Shown: in pieces, positions 50,991 through 59,153 of the stretch
Position numbering within the stretch: the stretch's first letter is position 1
Layout: each line of letters opens with the position of its first letter
Origin: an uncultured Leucobacter sp.
Lineage (GTDB): Bacteria; Actinomycetota; Actinomycetes; Actinomycetales; Microbacteriaceae
Reading direction: 5' to 3'
Assembly (NCBI GenBank): GCA_937967375.1
Contig: CALCJF010000029.1
Span: 1-61,639 of the forward strand
Length of the DNA stretch: 61,639 nucleotides
Notes under the pieces: model-generated
What the model was told of the DNA's origin: nothing
Database searches by the model: none
What the model saw: only the letters and a program-made list of their open reading frames with translations
Position numbers and translations under genes: made by a program

Positions 50991-51422
50991 CTATGACGCA
51001 GACACCTCGGCTGGGAGCAGCTCCCAGCCGAGGTGTCTTGCTGCGCCCTGGTCGAAGGTGACTGTGCGATCGATGCCGAAGAGCTCCATCGTGCCCTGAA
51101 TGAGCGCGTCGGCGAAGTCGGCGCCGTCCTCTGCGAGACTGAGGGCGCGGCCAACGCTCTCACTATCGTCGAACTCGAACGAGCCGGTTTCGATGATGTG
51201 GCGCATCACGGTCAGGCACTCGGTGCGCGTCAGCTTCTTTGATCGCGAGATCACCCAGTAGATCTCTGCGAGCGTGACCTGGGTGACGAAGCCGGCGTGA
51301 TCCTGGTTCAGCTGCTCAAGCTCATTGCTGGCGACGGCGTACTGCGCGGCATCGTCTCTGAGCAGGTACCGCAGCAGCACGTTCGTATCGATGCCCGTGT
51401 ACCGGGTTGGAAACGACCTCAC
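50991..51422 (-). CDS. vapC: VapC-like PIN-domain toxin
   Basis: PIN ribonuclease toxin, 143 aa. All four acidic positions are present: Asp in GIDTNVLLRYLL (~10), Glu in TLAEIYWV (~47), Asp in DGADFADALIQG (~100) and Asp in VTFDQGAA (~122), so it should be active. The GTG at 51422 overlaps the antitoxin stop (GTGA), the usual coupling. The last 15 codons include a perfect palindrome (51001-51037), so the native C-terminus may have been extended or replaced there. Confidence 0.88.
   Translation of the reverse strand: MRSFPTRYTGIDTNVLLRYLLRDDAAQYAVASNELEQLNQDHAGFVTQVTLAEIYWVISRSKKLTRTECLTVMRHIIETGSFEFDDSESVGRALSLAEDGADFADALIQGTMELFGIDRTVTFDQGAARHLGWELLPAEVSAS
51001..51037. terminator. 37-bp palindrome between pheT and inside the vapC 3' end
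   Basis: Bases 51001-51018 are the exact reverse complement of 51020-51037 around a single central base. As RNA it would form a very stable hairpin. Lying 45 bp after pheT and within the final codons of vapC, it could terminate transcripts from both sides. It lacks T runs, so other roles (recombination scar, protein site) are possible. Confidence 0.55.
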
Positions 51423-51703
51423 AGTGGCTCCTCGCTCTCGTGCCCGGGGGAGCCTCGCAGCCCGCTCGCTGCCCAACCATCAGCAATGATCTCGTTCATT
51501 TCTTCGATCGAGAGCGTTGGCGCGTCAGGGTCGTGTAGCAATCCAGCGAGGTCTTCGACCCGCCTGGTGCGCGGCAAGATGCGGTAGTGGCCATCTTTGA
51601 TCTTGATGAAGGTGACTTTCGAGCCCGCGACGAGCCCGAGGTCTTCCCGCATCTCTTTTGGAATGGTGATCTGCCCCTTGCTCGTCATCGTTGCGACTGG
51701 CAT
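51419..51703 (-). CDS. vapB: VapB-like AbrB-type antitoxin
   Basis: 94 aa. The N-terminal swapped-hairpin AbrB DNA-binding domain reads MTSKGQITIPKEMREDLGL then GSKVTFIKIKDGHYRI. The C-terminal half (DAPTLSIEEMNEIIADGWAA) is the toxin-neutralising tail. It is the first gene of the vapBC operon, with AAAGGA at a suitable distance upstream of the ATG. It probably autoregulates through the AT-rich DNA upstream. Confidence 0.9.
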   Translation of the reverse strand: MPVATMTSKGQITIPKEMREDLGLVAGSKVTFIKIKDGHYRILPRTRRVEDLAGLLHDPDAPTLSIEEMNEIIADGWAASGLRGSPGHESEEPL

Positions 51704-51800
51704 GATGCATCCTTTCTTCTTGATGAGAATCTTACATTAATTGAGAAAGTAAGGAAAAGATGATTTCGTGAGATAACAGAGTGTGTAAGTTAGCCTCGCT
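51704..51800. promoter_or_regulatory. AT-rich vapBC control region
   Basis: A markedly AT-rich stretch in otherwise GC-rich DNA. It contains CTTAC (51731-51735) and GTAAG (51749-51753) as an inverted repeat, a natural candidate for the VapBC operator. Minus-strand TAAGAT-like hexamers in the same place could be the -10 element. The composition suggests acquired DNA. Confidence 0.5.
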
Positions 51801-51989
51801 TACCTCAGGCAGCACCGTGAGGCCAAGCTCACGGGCTGCTCGGGCGAGTCGCGCATCAAAAGTTGCGATGCTCGAACCGCTCTGCTGCGCTGAGAGGATC
51901 ACGGCGCAATCTGGCAGCTTTAACCCCGTGCTTGCGCGCGAGACCTCGGGTGTCTTGGTAATTGCGAAACGCGGTTTTGCCGTCGGCAC
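51732..51989 (-). pseudogene. VapC C-terminal remnant
   Basis: The frame encodes a PIN-domain ending: LKLPDCAVILSAQQSG, then IATFDARLARAARELGL, holding the third and fourth acidic residues. The N-terminal half with GxD and the conserved Glu is missing, and upstream sequence in all frames is unrelated. No antitoxin fragment is adjacent. This is a decayed second toxin beside the intact vapBC. It could still give a short peptide from the codon at 51989, but toxicity is unlikely. Confidence 0.65.
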
Positions 51990-52065
51990 GTGCTGTGTGC
52001 AACACCGGGGCCAGAGTGTGACACCAGGATGAAATTCGACGCAGCCCGTACCCCGGCAGGAAAGC

Positions 52066-52071
52066 TAGGGT
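52066..52071 (+). promoter_or_regulatory. -10 element (TAGGGT), leaderless start
   Basis: TAGGGT ends six bases before the ATG at 52078. Confidence 0.55.
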
Positions 52072-52077
52072 TGAACT

Positions 52078-52812
52078 ATGAAAATTGCGGTCGCCGGGGG
52101 CACTGGCACGGTTGGTAGGCACGTGGTGCGTCATGCGGAGACGGCGGGGCACGAGGTGCTCGTGCTCGCTCGCTCGCGCGGGGTTGACCTCATCGGCGGC
52201 AAGGGGCTCGATCTTACCGGCGTCGACGCGGTGATCGACGTCTCAGGCACGAGTACCACCTCAGCGGCGAAATCGCGCGCATTCTTTGAAGCGGTCACGA
52301 AGCACCTGCTCGATGCAGCGCAGGTGGCGGGTGTGCGGCACCACGTCGCGCTCTCGATCGTGGGCGCAGCGAATGCACCCTTCGGCTACTACGCGGGTAA
52401 GGCCCTGCAAGAGCAGCTGGTTGCCGAAGCGGCGGTGCCCTGGACGATCTTGCGTGCCACGCAGTTCTTCGAGTTCGCCGAGCAGAACGTAAAGAAGATC
52501 GGCCGCTTTGCGATCGCTCCCAAGATGCTTTCGCAACCGCTTGCGGCGACCGCTGCAGCCGATGCGCTCGTGAGCCTTGCAGGGGGCGATGCGGAGGGCG
52601 TCGTTGATGACATCGCTGGCCCGGAGGTGATGCGCATCGCCGATGTGGCGAGGGCGATCGCGCGGGCCAAAGGGGAGCACACCCGGGTCCTAGAGGTGCC
52701 GTTGCCGGGCGGGTTTGGTCGGGCGCTTCGCGACGGATCGATTCTGCCGTCGGACCCGGCGAAGATCGTGGGGCCAAGCCTTGAACAATGGCTTGCCGAG
52801 TCGCGACGCTGA
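52078..52812 (+). CDS. NAD(P)-binding atypical SDR / NmrA-like protein
   Basis: 244 aa Rossmann-fold protein. The N-terminal KIAVAGGTGTVGRHVVRHA carries the GxxGxxG nucleotide loop, VDAVIDVSGTSTTS follows, YYAGKALQEQLV holds a YxxxK-type pair, and PWTILRATQFFEF is typical of NmrA/YesF-like quinone or flavin reductase relatives. Substrate unknown; an oxidoreductase or redox sensor is likely. A leaderless start is indicated by TAGGGT six bases upstream. It is monocistronic, with the next gene having its own strong ribosome site. Confidence 0.85.
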   Translation: MKIAVAGGTGTVGRHVVRHAETAGHEVLVLARSRGVDLIGGKGLDLTGVDAVIDVSGTSTTSAAKSRAFFEAVTKHLLDAAQVAGVRHHVALSIVGAANAPFGYYAGKALQEQLVAEAAVPWTILRATQFFEFAEQNVKKIGRFAIAPKMLSQPLAATAAADALVSLAGGDAEGVVDDIAGPEVMRIADVARAIARAKGEHTRVLEVPLPGGFGRALRDGSILPSDPAKIVGPSLEQWLAESRR

Positions 52813-52864
52813 TCCTACGCTGAATAGTACGAGACGCACGAGCTCAACACAGGGAGGTGTCGTG

Positions 52865-53812
52865 ATGTCTGCAACACAGAACCGGCAGAGGATCGTTCCA
52901 AATATCTGGTGCAATGGCAACGCTGAGGAGGCGGGGGAGTTCTACGCCTCAGCCTTCGAAAATGCCAGTGCCGTGGTCGACAGCAGATACCCGGATGACG
53001 AGACGCAGCTTCTCGAGTTTCAACGCCCGCTCGCAGGCAAGGCGCTCACCGTTGCGCTTACCATCTCGGGCACCCTCTTCAGGCTCATCAACGCCGGTGA
53101 CGAGTTCTCGCCGAACCCGTCGATTTCGTTCATGCTGAACTTCGACCCGCTGCTGTTCGACGGTGACGAAGAGCTCGCCCGGGCCAGTCTCGACAGGCTG
53201 TGGCATCGCCTGATCGACGGCGGCACTGCGCTCATGCCGCTTGCGGAATATCCGTTCAGCGCGCATTACGGTTGGGTGCAAGATCGTTACGGGGTGAACT
53301 GGCAATTGATGCTCACCGACCCTGCGGGTGACCCGCGACCGTTCGTGATTCCGGCGCTGATGTTCGACGGCCGCGCGCAAGACAAGGCTGCCGAAGCTGC
53401 CGACCTCTACACCTCGCTCTTCGAACCGATCATGCGGAACAGTGGCGGCACCGGCATCGGCACGCGGTTTCCCTACGGCACACCGTCGGGCAAGGCGGGC
53501 CCATCGGCGCTCGCATTCGGTGAGTTTCGACTTGGAGAGCAGTGGTTTGTCGGCAACGACAACGGTTCGGGCGTCGACCACGGCTTCAGCTGCGGTGTCT
53601 CGCTCGAGGTGCAGTGTCACGGCCAAGAGGAGATCGATCTGCTCTGGGAGGGCCTCTCTGCGGTGCCCGAGGCCGAGCAGTGCGGTTGGCTGGTCGATCG
53701 CTTCGGCGTGAGCTGGCAGATCGTGCCCGACAACATGGGCGAGCTGATGCAGCGGCCGGGAGCCTTCGAGCGCATGCTCGAGATGAAGAAGCTGGTCATC
53801 TCGGCGTTCTAG
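52865..53812 (+). CDS. Double VOC / PhnB-like domain protein
   Basis: 315 aa with two tandem PhnB-type (3-demethylubiquinone-methyltransferase-like VOC) domains. The first begins IVPNIWCNGNAEEAGEFYAS and ends around DRYGVNWQLML. The second begins FVIPALMFDGRAQDKAAEAA and ends DRFGVSWQIVPDNM. Each contains the matching GVxWQ strand, so an internal duplication is evident. Function is unassigned for the family. A strong AGGGAGG seven bases before the ATG decides the start. Confidence 0.88.
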   Translation: MSATQNRQRIVPNIWCNGNAEEAGEFYASAFENASAVVDSRYPDDETQLLEFQRPLAGKALTVALTISGTLFRLINAGDEFSPNPSISFMLNFDPLLFDGDEELARASLDRLWHRLIDGGTALMPLAEYPFSAHYGWVQDRYGVNWQLMLTDPAGDPRPFVIPALMFDGRAQDKAAEAADLYTSLFEPIMRNSGGTGIGTRFPYGTPSGKAGPSALAFGEFRLGEQWFVGNDNGSGVDHGFSCGVSLEVQCHGQEEIDLLWEGLSAVPEAEQCGWLVDRFGVSWQIVPDNMGELMQRPGAFERMLEMKKLVISAF

Positions 53813-53857
53813 GGCGCGACATATCGCCTACCGGCGTTCACTCGCAGCTTCGACCTG

Positions 53858-53863
53858 TAGCGT
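53858..53863 (+). promoter_or_regulatory. -10 element (TAGCGT), leaderless start
   Basis: TAGCGT ends six bases before the guaB1 ATG at 53870. Confidence 0.55.
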
Positions 53864-53869
53864 AGAAGC

Positions 53870-55372
53870 ATGCAGTTCATCGGCGCACAGCCCACCGTAG
53901 ATCTCACTTATTCAGACGTATTTCTGGTTCCGAGCCACTCAGAGGTGGGCAGTCGACTCGGCGTCGATCTTTCACCCGCCGACGGCACACCCGCCACGTT
54001 GCCGCTCGTCGCGGCGAACATGAACGCAGTGACCGGCCCCCGCCTCGCCGCGGTGCTCGCGCGCAGGGGCGGTCTCGGGGTGCTGCCGCAAGACATGAAC
54101 ACCGAGCAGCTCGTCGAGGCCATTCGCTGGGTCAAACAGCAGCCCGTCAAATGCGATACTCCGCTGCTGTTGCCACCACACGCAACTGTCGCAGACGCGC
54201 TTCGGCTCGTGCCTCCGGCCCAGGGCTACGGGGTTGTGGTTGCAGATATCGAGGATCCGGCCGCGCTCTCGGGTTCGATCGTCGCTACCGCCGAGCTGCG
54301 CCGCGACCAGGTGCGCGGGGTGTTGGCTGCGGCTCGCCTTGCGACGGCACCCAGCGACGCGCTGCTCGGCGACCTGATTCACGCCGAGCTTCGCACGATC
54401 GACATTCACGAGCTCGGTGCACAGCGCTCGGCCTTTGAGCGAGTGCTTGCCGCCGAGGAGGCGCACGGGGTAGAGATGCTCGGTGTCGTCGATGGCGATC
54501 GTTTCGTCGGCACAATCTCGTCGCGCAGCGCACTGCGCGGCACGCTGTACCGCCCGGCACTCGACGCGCAGGGCCGCCTCGCCATCGCCGTGGCCGTCGG
54601 CATCAACGGCGACCCCGCAGCAAAGGCACTCGCCTTCGCAGAGGCCGGGGCCGACGTGCTGGTGCTCGACACCGCGCACGGCCACCAGCAGGGCATGCTG
54701 CGCGCGCTTGAGGCAGTCTCGGCGCTGAACCTCGGCCTGCCGATCGTGGCTGGCAACATCGTCACTGCCGACGGCGTGCGCGATCTCGTCGGCGCGGGCG
54801 CGAACATCTTGAAGGTCGGGGTAGGCCCTGGCGCGATGTGCACCACCCGCATGATGACCGCTGTCGGGCGCCCGCAGTTCTCGGCGGTGCTCGAGACGGC
54901 GCAGGCCGCCCGTGAGCTCGGCGCTCACGTCTGGGCAGACGGCGGAGTGCGCTACCCGCGCGACGTTGCGCTCGCGCTCGCGGCGGGTGCGCAGTCGATC
55001 ATGATCGGCTCGTGGTTCGCGGGAACGATCGAGGCGCCCGGCGAACTGCACCGCGACGCGAACGGTCTGCTGTACAAAGAGTCGTGGGGCATGGCCTCGA
55101 CGAAGGCTGTGCAGGCGAGGTTCGGTGGGCTCGACGCTTACGAGCGCGCGCGCAAGGAGCTCTTTGCCGAGGGCATCTCGAGTTCGAAGATCTACCTCGA
55201 TCCGCAGCGCCCGGGAGTCGAGGACCTGCTCGACATGATCACCTCGGGTGTGCGCTCGTCGCTGACGTATGCCGGCGCGGCCACAATTGCCGAGTTTCAC
55301 GAGCGTGCCCGAGTCGGGCTGCAGTCGGCGGCGGGCTACGAAGAGGGCAAAGCACTCCCCGTGAGCTGGTAA
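53870..55372 (+). CDS. guaB1: GuaB1-type GMP reductase / IMPDH-related protein
   Basis: 500 aa IMPDH/GMPR-fold enzyme of the actinobacterial GuaB1 group, which works as a GMP reductase (GMP to IMP) in mycobacteria rather than as IMP dehydrogenase. The TIM barrel is split by two CBS domains (~95-230) that would sense purine nucleotides. The catalytic Cys loop is GVGPGAMCTTRMMTAVG (~317-333). VLDTAHGH and WADGGVRYPRDVALAL are barrel landmarks, and a mobile flap (YKESWGMAS) follows. Confidence 0.9.
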   Translation: MQFIGAQPTVDLTYSDVFLVPSHSEVGSRLGVDLSPADGTPATLPLVAANMNAVTGPRLAAVLARRGGLGVLPQDMNTEQLVEAIRWVKQQPVKCDTPLLLPPHATVADALRLVPPAQGYGVVVADIEDPAALSGSIVATAELRRDQVRGVLAAARLATAPSDALLGDLIHAELRTIDIHELGAQRSAFERVLAAEEAHGVEMLGVVDGDRFVGTISSRSALRGTLYRPALDAQGRLAIAVAVGINGDPAAKALAFAEAGADVLVLDTAHGHQQGMLRALEAVSALNLGLPIVAGNIVTADGVRDLVGAGANILKVGVGPGAMCTTRMMTAVGRPQFSAVLETAQAARELGAHVWADGGVRYPRDVALALAAGAQSIMIGSWFAGTIEAPGELHRDANGLLYKESWGMASTKAVQARFGGLDAYERARKELFAEGISSSKIYLDPQRPGVEDLLDMITSGVRSSLTYAGAATIAEFHERARVGLQSAAGYEEGKALPVSW

Positions 55373-55440
55373 TACGCCGAACCCGAAATACGCGGTTCAG
55401 TAAGCTGTAAGTGTTTGAGCGAAAAAGAGTGGAGCACTCG

Positions 55441-56868
55441 GTGAAGTACATCTCAACCCGCGGCGGCATGCAGCCAATCTCCTACAGTGAGGCACTGCTC
55501 GAGGGCCTTGCCCCCGACGGCGGCCTCGCCGTGCCCGAGGCGATGCCGCAGTTGACGCTCGAGCAGATCGAAGACTGGCGCGCGCTGAGCTATCCCGAGC
55601 TGGCGGTCGAGGTGCTGAGCCTCTTCGCCACCGACATCCCGGGTGCCGAACTCGAGCGCATGTGCCAAGCGGCATATAGCTCGCAGAACTTCGTCAGCGA
55701 GCAGATTGTGCCGCTCACGCCACTCAGCGATGGCGTCCAGCTCGTCGGCCTCAGCGAGGGCCCGACACTTGCGTTTAAAGACATGGCGATGCAGTATCTC
55801 GGGCAGTCGATGGAATACGCGCTGCGCAAGCAGGGTTCGGTGCTCAACATTGTCGGCGCGACCTCGGGCGACACCGGGTCTGCCGCCGAGTATGCGCTTC
55901 GAGGCAAAGAGGGCATCTCGGTGTTCATGCTCTCGCCGCAGGGCCGCATGAGCGACTTTCAGCGCGCGCAGATGTACTCGCTCACCGACGAGAACATTCA
56001 CAACATCGCGATCGAGGGTGTCTTCGACGACTGCCAGAACTTGCTCAAGGCCCTCTCAGGCGATCTCGCGTTCAAGCGCGAGCACCATCTCGGCACCGTG
56101 AACTCAATCAACCTTGGGCGCATCAGCGCCCAAGTGGTCTACTACTTCTGGGCCTGGCTGCGATCCTCTGATGCGCTCGATGCCGAATCGCGCGAAACGC
56201 ACCGGGTGTCGTTTACGGTGCCCTCTGGCAACTTCGGCAATATTCTCTCCGGGCACTACGCCAGGGTGATGGGGCTGCCGATTCACCGGCTCGTGCTCGC
56301 CGCCAACGAGAACAACGTGCTCGACGAGTTCTTCCGCACCGGGGTGTATCGGCCGCGCGGTGCGGCAGACACCTACCTCACGTCGAGTCCGTCGATGGAC
56401 ATCTCGAAGGCGTCGAACCTCGAGCGCTTCATCTTCGATTTGCTCGGTCGCGATCCCGAACGGCTCGCCGCAGCATGGCGCACGCTCGACGAGACGGGCG
56501 AGCTCGACCTTTCCGCTGAGCAGCCTCGCTTCGCCGCCGATTTCGGTCTTGTGAGCGGCACGAGCACGCACGCTGACCGCGTCGAAACGATCCGCGAGGT
56601 GCACGCTGAGAGCGGCATCGTTATCGATCCGCACACGGCAGACGGCGTGCGTGTGGCTTCGGAGCACCTCGATTCGGGGGTGCCGATGCTGGTGCTCGAG
56701 ACTGCGAAACCCGAGAAGTTTCCCGAGATCGTGGCCGAGGCGATCGGCGAGGCGGCGAAACTTCCCGATCACCTCGCGGGCCTGCTCGAACTCGAGCAGC
56801 ATGTGACCGAGATGCCGAACGACGCCGAGCAACTGCGGGCGTTCGTTGCGGCGCACGCGGTGAAGTAA
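55441..56868 (+). CDS. thrC: Threonine synthase
   Basis: PLP enzyme converting O-phosphohomoserine to threonine, 475 aa, of the larger E. coli/yeast-like class. MKYISTRGGMQPISYSEAL opens the protein, the PLP lysine is in PTLAFKDMAMQYLG (~112), and VGATSGDTGSAAEYAL and FTVPSGNFGNILSG bind phosphate and substrate. The GTG at 55441 has GGAG about eight bases upstream. A TAAGCT near 55400 is the likely promoter. No hom or thrB is adjacent, so it is unlinked from the rest of the pathway. Confidence 0.93.
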   Translation: MKYISTRGGMQPISYSEALLEGLAPDGGLAVPEAMPQLTLEQIEDWRALSYPELAVEVLSLFATDIPGAELERMCQAAYSSQNFVSEQIVPLTPLSDGVQLVGLSEGPTLAFKDMAMQYLGQSMEYALRKQGSVLNIVGATSGDTGSAAEYALRGKEGISVFMLSPQGRMSDFQRAQMYSLTDENIHNIAIEGVFDDCQNLLKALSGDLAFKREHHLGTVNSINLGRISAQVVYYFWAWLRSSDALDAESRETHRVSFTVPSGNFGNILSGHYARVMGLPIHRLVLAANENNVLDEFFRTGVYRPRGAADTYLTSSPSMDISKASNLERFIFDLLGRDPERLAAAWRTLDETGELDLSAEQPRFAADFGLVSGTSTHADRVETIREVHAESGIVIDPHTADGVRVASEHLDSGVPMLVLETAKPEKFPEIVAEAIGEAAKLPDHLAGLLELEQHVTEMPNDAEQLRAFVAAHAVK

Positions 56869-56913
56869 CTCAGACAAGAATCAACCAGTGCGACGAGCTT
56901 GAGGAGGCGCGTG

Positions 56914-58095
56914 ATGTCTTGGTTTGGAAGAGGAGAACTCGAGCGTCGCGTCGATTCGCTCGAGCGTCGCGTCGATGTTGGCTCGGGGGCGAACGATTTC
57001 CGTGAGGTGCGAGGATCAGCCCCGAGACTCTGGAGCGACCGTTTCGGCGCGCTTGCCACTCGTTCGCTGCAACTGATCATCGTGCTCGTGCTTGTTGCGG
57101 GCATCATCTGGGGCATTCGCACGCTGAGCACGGTGTTCATCCCGATCATGCTCGCCCTGATCCTTGCGAGCACTTTCTGGCCCGTCACTAAGTGGCTTCG
57201 TGCCAGGCGCGTACCCGCCGCCCTCGCCGCGGCCATCGAGCTGGTGGGTATTCTGCTGTTGCTCACCGGGGTGGGCTGGCTTGTCACGTGGGCAGTGCGC
57301 GACGAATGGGACGAGCTGAGTTCGAGCGCCCACGACGGCTTCGAGCAGCTTGTCGACTGGACGCACACGTTGCCGTTTTCGATTGATCAGGAACAGTTGC
57401 TGCAGTGGCGCGACCAACTGATCGACTGGGTTACCTCGGCGAACGTGGGCGCGGGCGCGCTCGCCGGCGTGGGCGCCGTGGCGAGCTTTGTCACGGGCCT
57501 GGTGCTCATGATTGTTGTGCTGTTCTTCTTCTTGAAAGATGGCCCCGTCATCTGGCGCTTTCTGCTGAGACCGTTTCAGGGCGTCGCACTGCAACGTGCT
57601 GAGCGCATTGGCACCAAGGTCGTCGAGACTTTCGGCTCATACGTGCGCGGCACCGCGAGTGTCGCTCTGGTCGACGCGATCGGTATCGGTATCGGCTTGG
57701 TGATTCTGCAGGTACCGCTCGCGCTGCCGCTTGCGGTGCTTGTCTTCCTGCTGTCGTTCATTCCGCTCGTCGGTGCCACCGTCGCGGGCATTCTCGGTGC
57801 GTTGGTCGCATTGGTGGCAAACGGCCCGCTCAGCGCTGTGCTCGTGGTCGGCGTCGTCGTGCTGGTGAACCAGCTCGAGGGCAACTTCTTGCAGCCCGTG
57901 CTCATGGGCAGGGCACTCAAACTGCATGCCCTCGTGATTCTGCTCGCGCTGACCGTTGGCACCGTGCTTTCGGGCATTCTCGGTGCGGTGCTCGCAGTGC
58001 CGCTCGCGGCGGTTGCTTGGGGCATCATCAAGGTGTGGGATGGGCCCGACCTGGCGGTGAGGTGGGCACGCCCGCATGAAGAGCAGGCAAAATGA
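56914..58095 (+). CDS. AI-2E family transporter (PerM-like)
   Basis: 393 aa membrane protein with seven to eight helices in the family pattern: two pairs near the N-terminus (~50-100 and ~105-130), then a soluble loop, then a dense C-terminal bundle with LSFIPLVGATVAG and NQLEGNFLQPVLMGRAL, the family signature. The N-terminus carries a short repeated coiled-coil unit, LERRVDSLERRVD. Substrate unknown: few members really export AI-2. GAGGAGG precedes the ATG at 56914. It overlaps the YbaK gene. Confidence 0.88.
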   Translation: MSWFGRGELERRVDSLERRVDVGSGANDFREVRGSAPRLWSDRFGALATRSLQLIIVLVLVAGIIWGIRTLSTVFIPIMLALILASTFWPVTKWLRARRVPAALAAAIELVGILLLLTGVGWLVTWAVRDEWDELSSSAHDGFEQLVDWTHTLPFSIDQEQLLQWRDQLIDWVTSANVGAGALAGVGAVASFVTGLVLMIVVLFFFLKDGPVIWRFLLRPFQGVALQRAERIGTKVVETFGSYVRGTASVALVDAIGIGIGLVILQVPLALPLAVLVFLLSFIPLVGATVAGILGALVALVANGPLSAVLVVGVVVLVNQLEGNFLQPVLMGRALKLHALVILLALTVGTVLSGILGAVLAVPLAAVAWGIIKVWDGPDLAVRWARPHEEQAK

Positions 58096-58643
58096 TGTCG
58101 CTCGATCTGCGCCCGGCGCTCAGCGCGCTCGAACTGCTCGCCGATCCGGTTGCTGAAACCATTGCGGCACTCGACCCCGAGGTTGCTGCACGCATTCGTG
58201 TTGCACCGATCGACGCCACACTCGCCGACACCGCCGCGTTCTGCGAGGCCTACGGCATCACCCTCGAGGCCTCGGCCAACTGCATCGTCGTCGCTGGCAA
58301 GCGAGCCGACACCGTGACGTACGCCGCGTGCGTCGTGCTCGCGACGACCCGCGCCGACGTGAACGGTGCGGTGCGCAAGCTTCTGGGGGCACGAAAGATC
58401 AGCTTTGCGCCCATGGACGAGGCGACTGCGCTGACCGGCATGGAGTACGGCGGCATCACTCCACTCGGCCTTCCGAGCGACTGGCGCGTACTTGTCGACT
58501 CGCGTGTGCTCGCGGTAGACGCGGCGATTGTCGGCGCAGGTATTCGCGGTGCGAAGATCGAGTTGGCGGGCTCGGTGCTCGCCTCGCTGCCGGGGGTTGA
58601 AGTGATCGATGACCTCGCAAAGCCGCTGCCACCACAGGAGTAG
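58092..58643 (+). CDS. YbaK/EbsC family protein (aminoacyl-tRNA deacylase-like)
   Basis: 183 aa YbaK-fold protein related to Cys-tRNA(Pro) and other trans-editing deacylases. The conserved Lys is in VRKLLGARKISFAPMDEA, and GMEYGGITPLGLPSDW is the family substrate-pocket loop. IELAGSVLASLPG ends the fold. The start codon overlaps the AI-2E gene stop (ATGATG), so the pair is co-transcribed. The specific tRNA is not predictable from sequence. Confidence 0.85.
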   Translation: MMSLDLRPALSALELLADPVAETIAALDPEVAARIRVAPIDATLADTAAFCEAYGITLEASANCIVVAGKRADTVTYAACVVLATTRADVNGAVRKLLGARKISFAPMDEATALTGMEYGGITPLGLPSDWRVLVDSRVLAVDAAIVGAGIRGAKIELAGSVLASLPGVEVIDDLAKPLPPQE

Positions 58644-58733
58644 TGGGCGGTAGCCCCATCAATAGCGTGCTGAAGATAGACTCGGCACGAGAGCCTCTGC
58701 GTTCGTGAGGCGACGCGTCGAAAGGGACCACCG

Positions 58734-59147
58734 ATGATCCGTTTTCTGCTCACCGTGCTGTCGAACCTCGTGATGGCGGCTGTCGCGCTGCTGCTTGCCG
58801 GTTGGTGGCTGAACGAATGGGTCACGCTGCACCTGGGCGGCTTCTTCGTCGCAGTCGCGGTGTTCACGGCGGCCCAGGCGATCCTCGCTCCTTTCGTGTT
58901 CAACATGGCTCGCCAGTACGCATCGGCGGTACTCGGCGGCATCGGCCTGGTGTCGACGTTTCTCGCGCTCTGGGTCGCGAGCCTCTTTCCCGGTGGCGTT
59001 GAGGTGCGGGGGCTCGGTTGGGTGCTAGCACCGCTGTTGCTCTGGATCGTGACTGCCCTCGGCGGGTGGATCGTCGTCGGGCTCGTGCTCGAGAAGTACT
59101 TGGCCAAGCGCGAGAAGCGACGCCTCATCGAGCGTTCGGCGCGCTAA
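58734..59147 (+). CDS. Small four-helix membrane protein
   Basis: 137 aa, with transmembrane segments at about 4-24, 33-55, 64-84 and 95-118 and a basic C-terminal tail (LAKREKRRLIERSAR). Resembles the small membrane proteins annotated in actinobacteria as holin-like or unknown. I see no lysis genes nearby, so holin function is not supported. GAAAGG lies upstream of the ATG, and a TAGACT near 58674 is the likely promoter. It is six bases from the ABC ATPase gene, probably one transcript. Confidence 0.7.
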   Translation: MIRFLLTVLSNLVMAAVALLLAGWWLNEWVTLHLGGFFVAVAVFTAAQAILAPFVFNMARQYASAVLGGIGLVSTFLALWVASLFPGGVEVRGLGWVLAPLLLWIVTALGGWIVVGLVLEKYLAKREKRRLIERSAR

Positions 59148-59153
59148 CGCCGG

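Noticed and set aside
53972..55300. A 442-codon minus-strand frame inside guaB1
   Set aside because: Antisense shadow: the sense frame contains the catalytic Cys loop and the CBS domains.
58734..59147. Phage holin
   Set aside because: It has four helices and a basic tail but no endolysin or phage genes nearby. The neighbours are housekeeping genes and a transporter.
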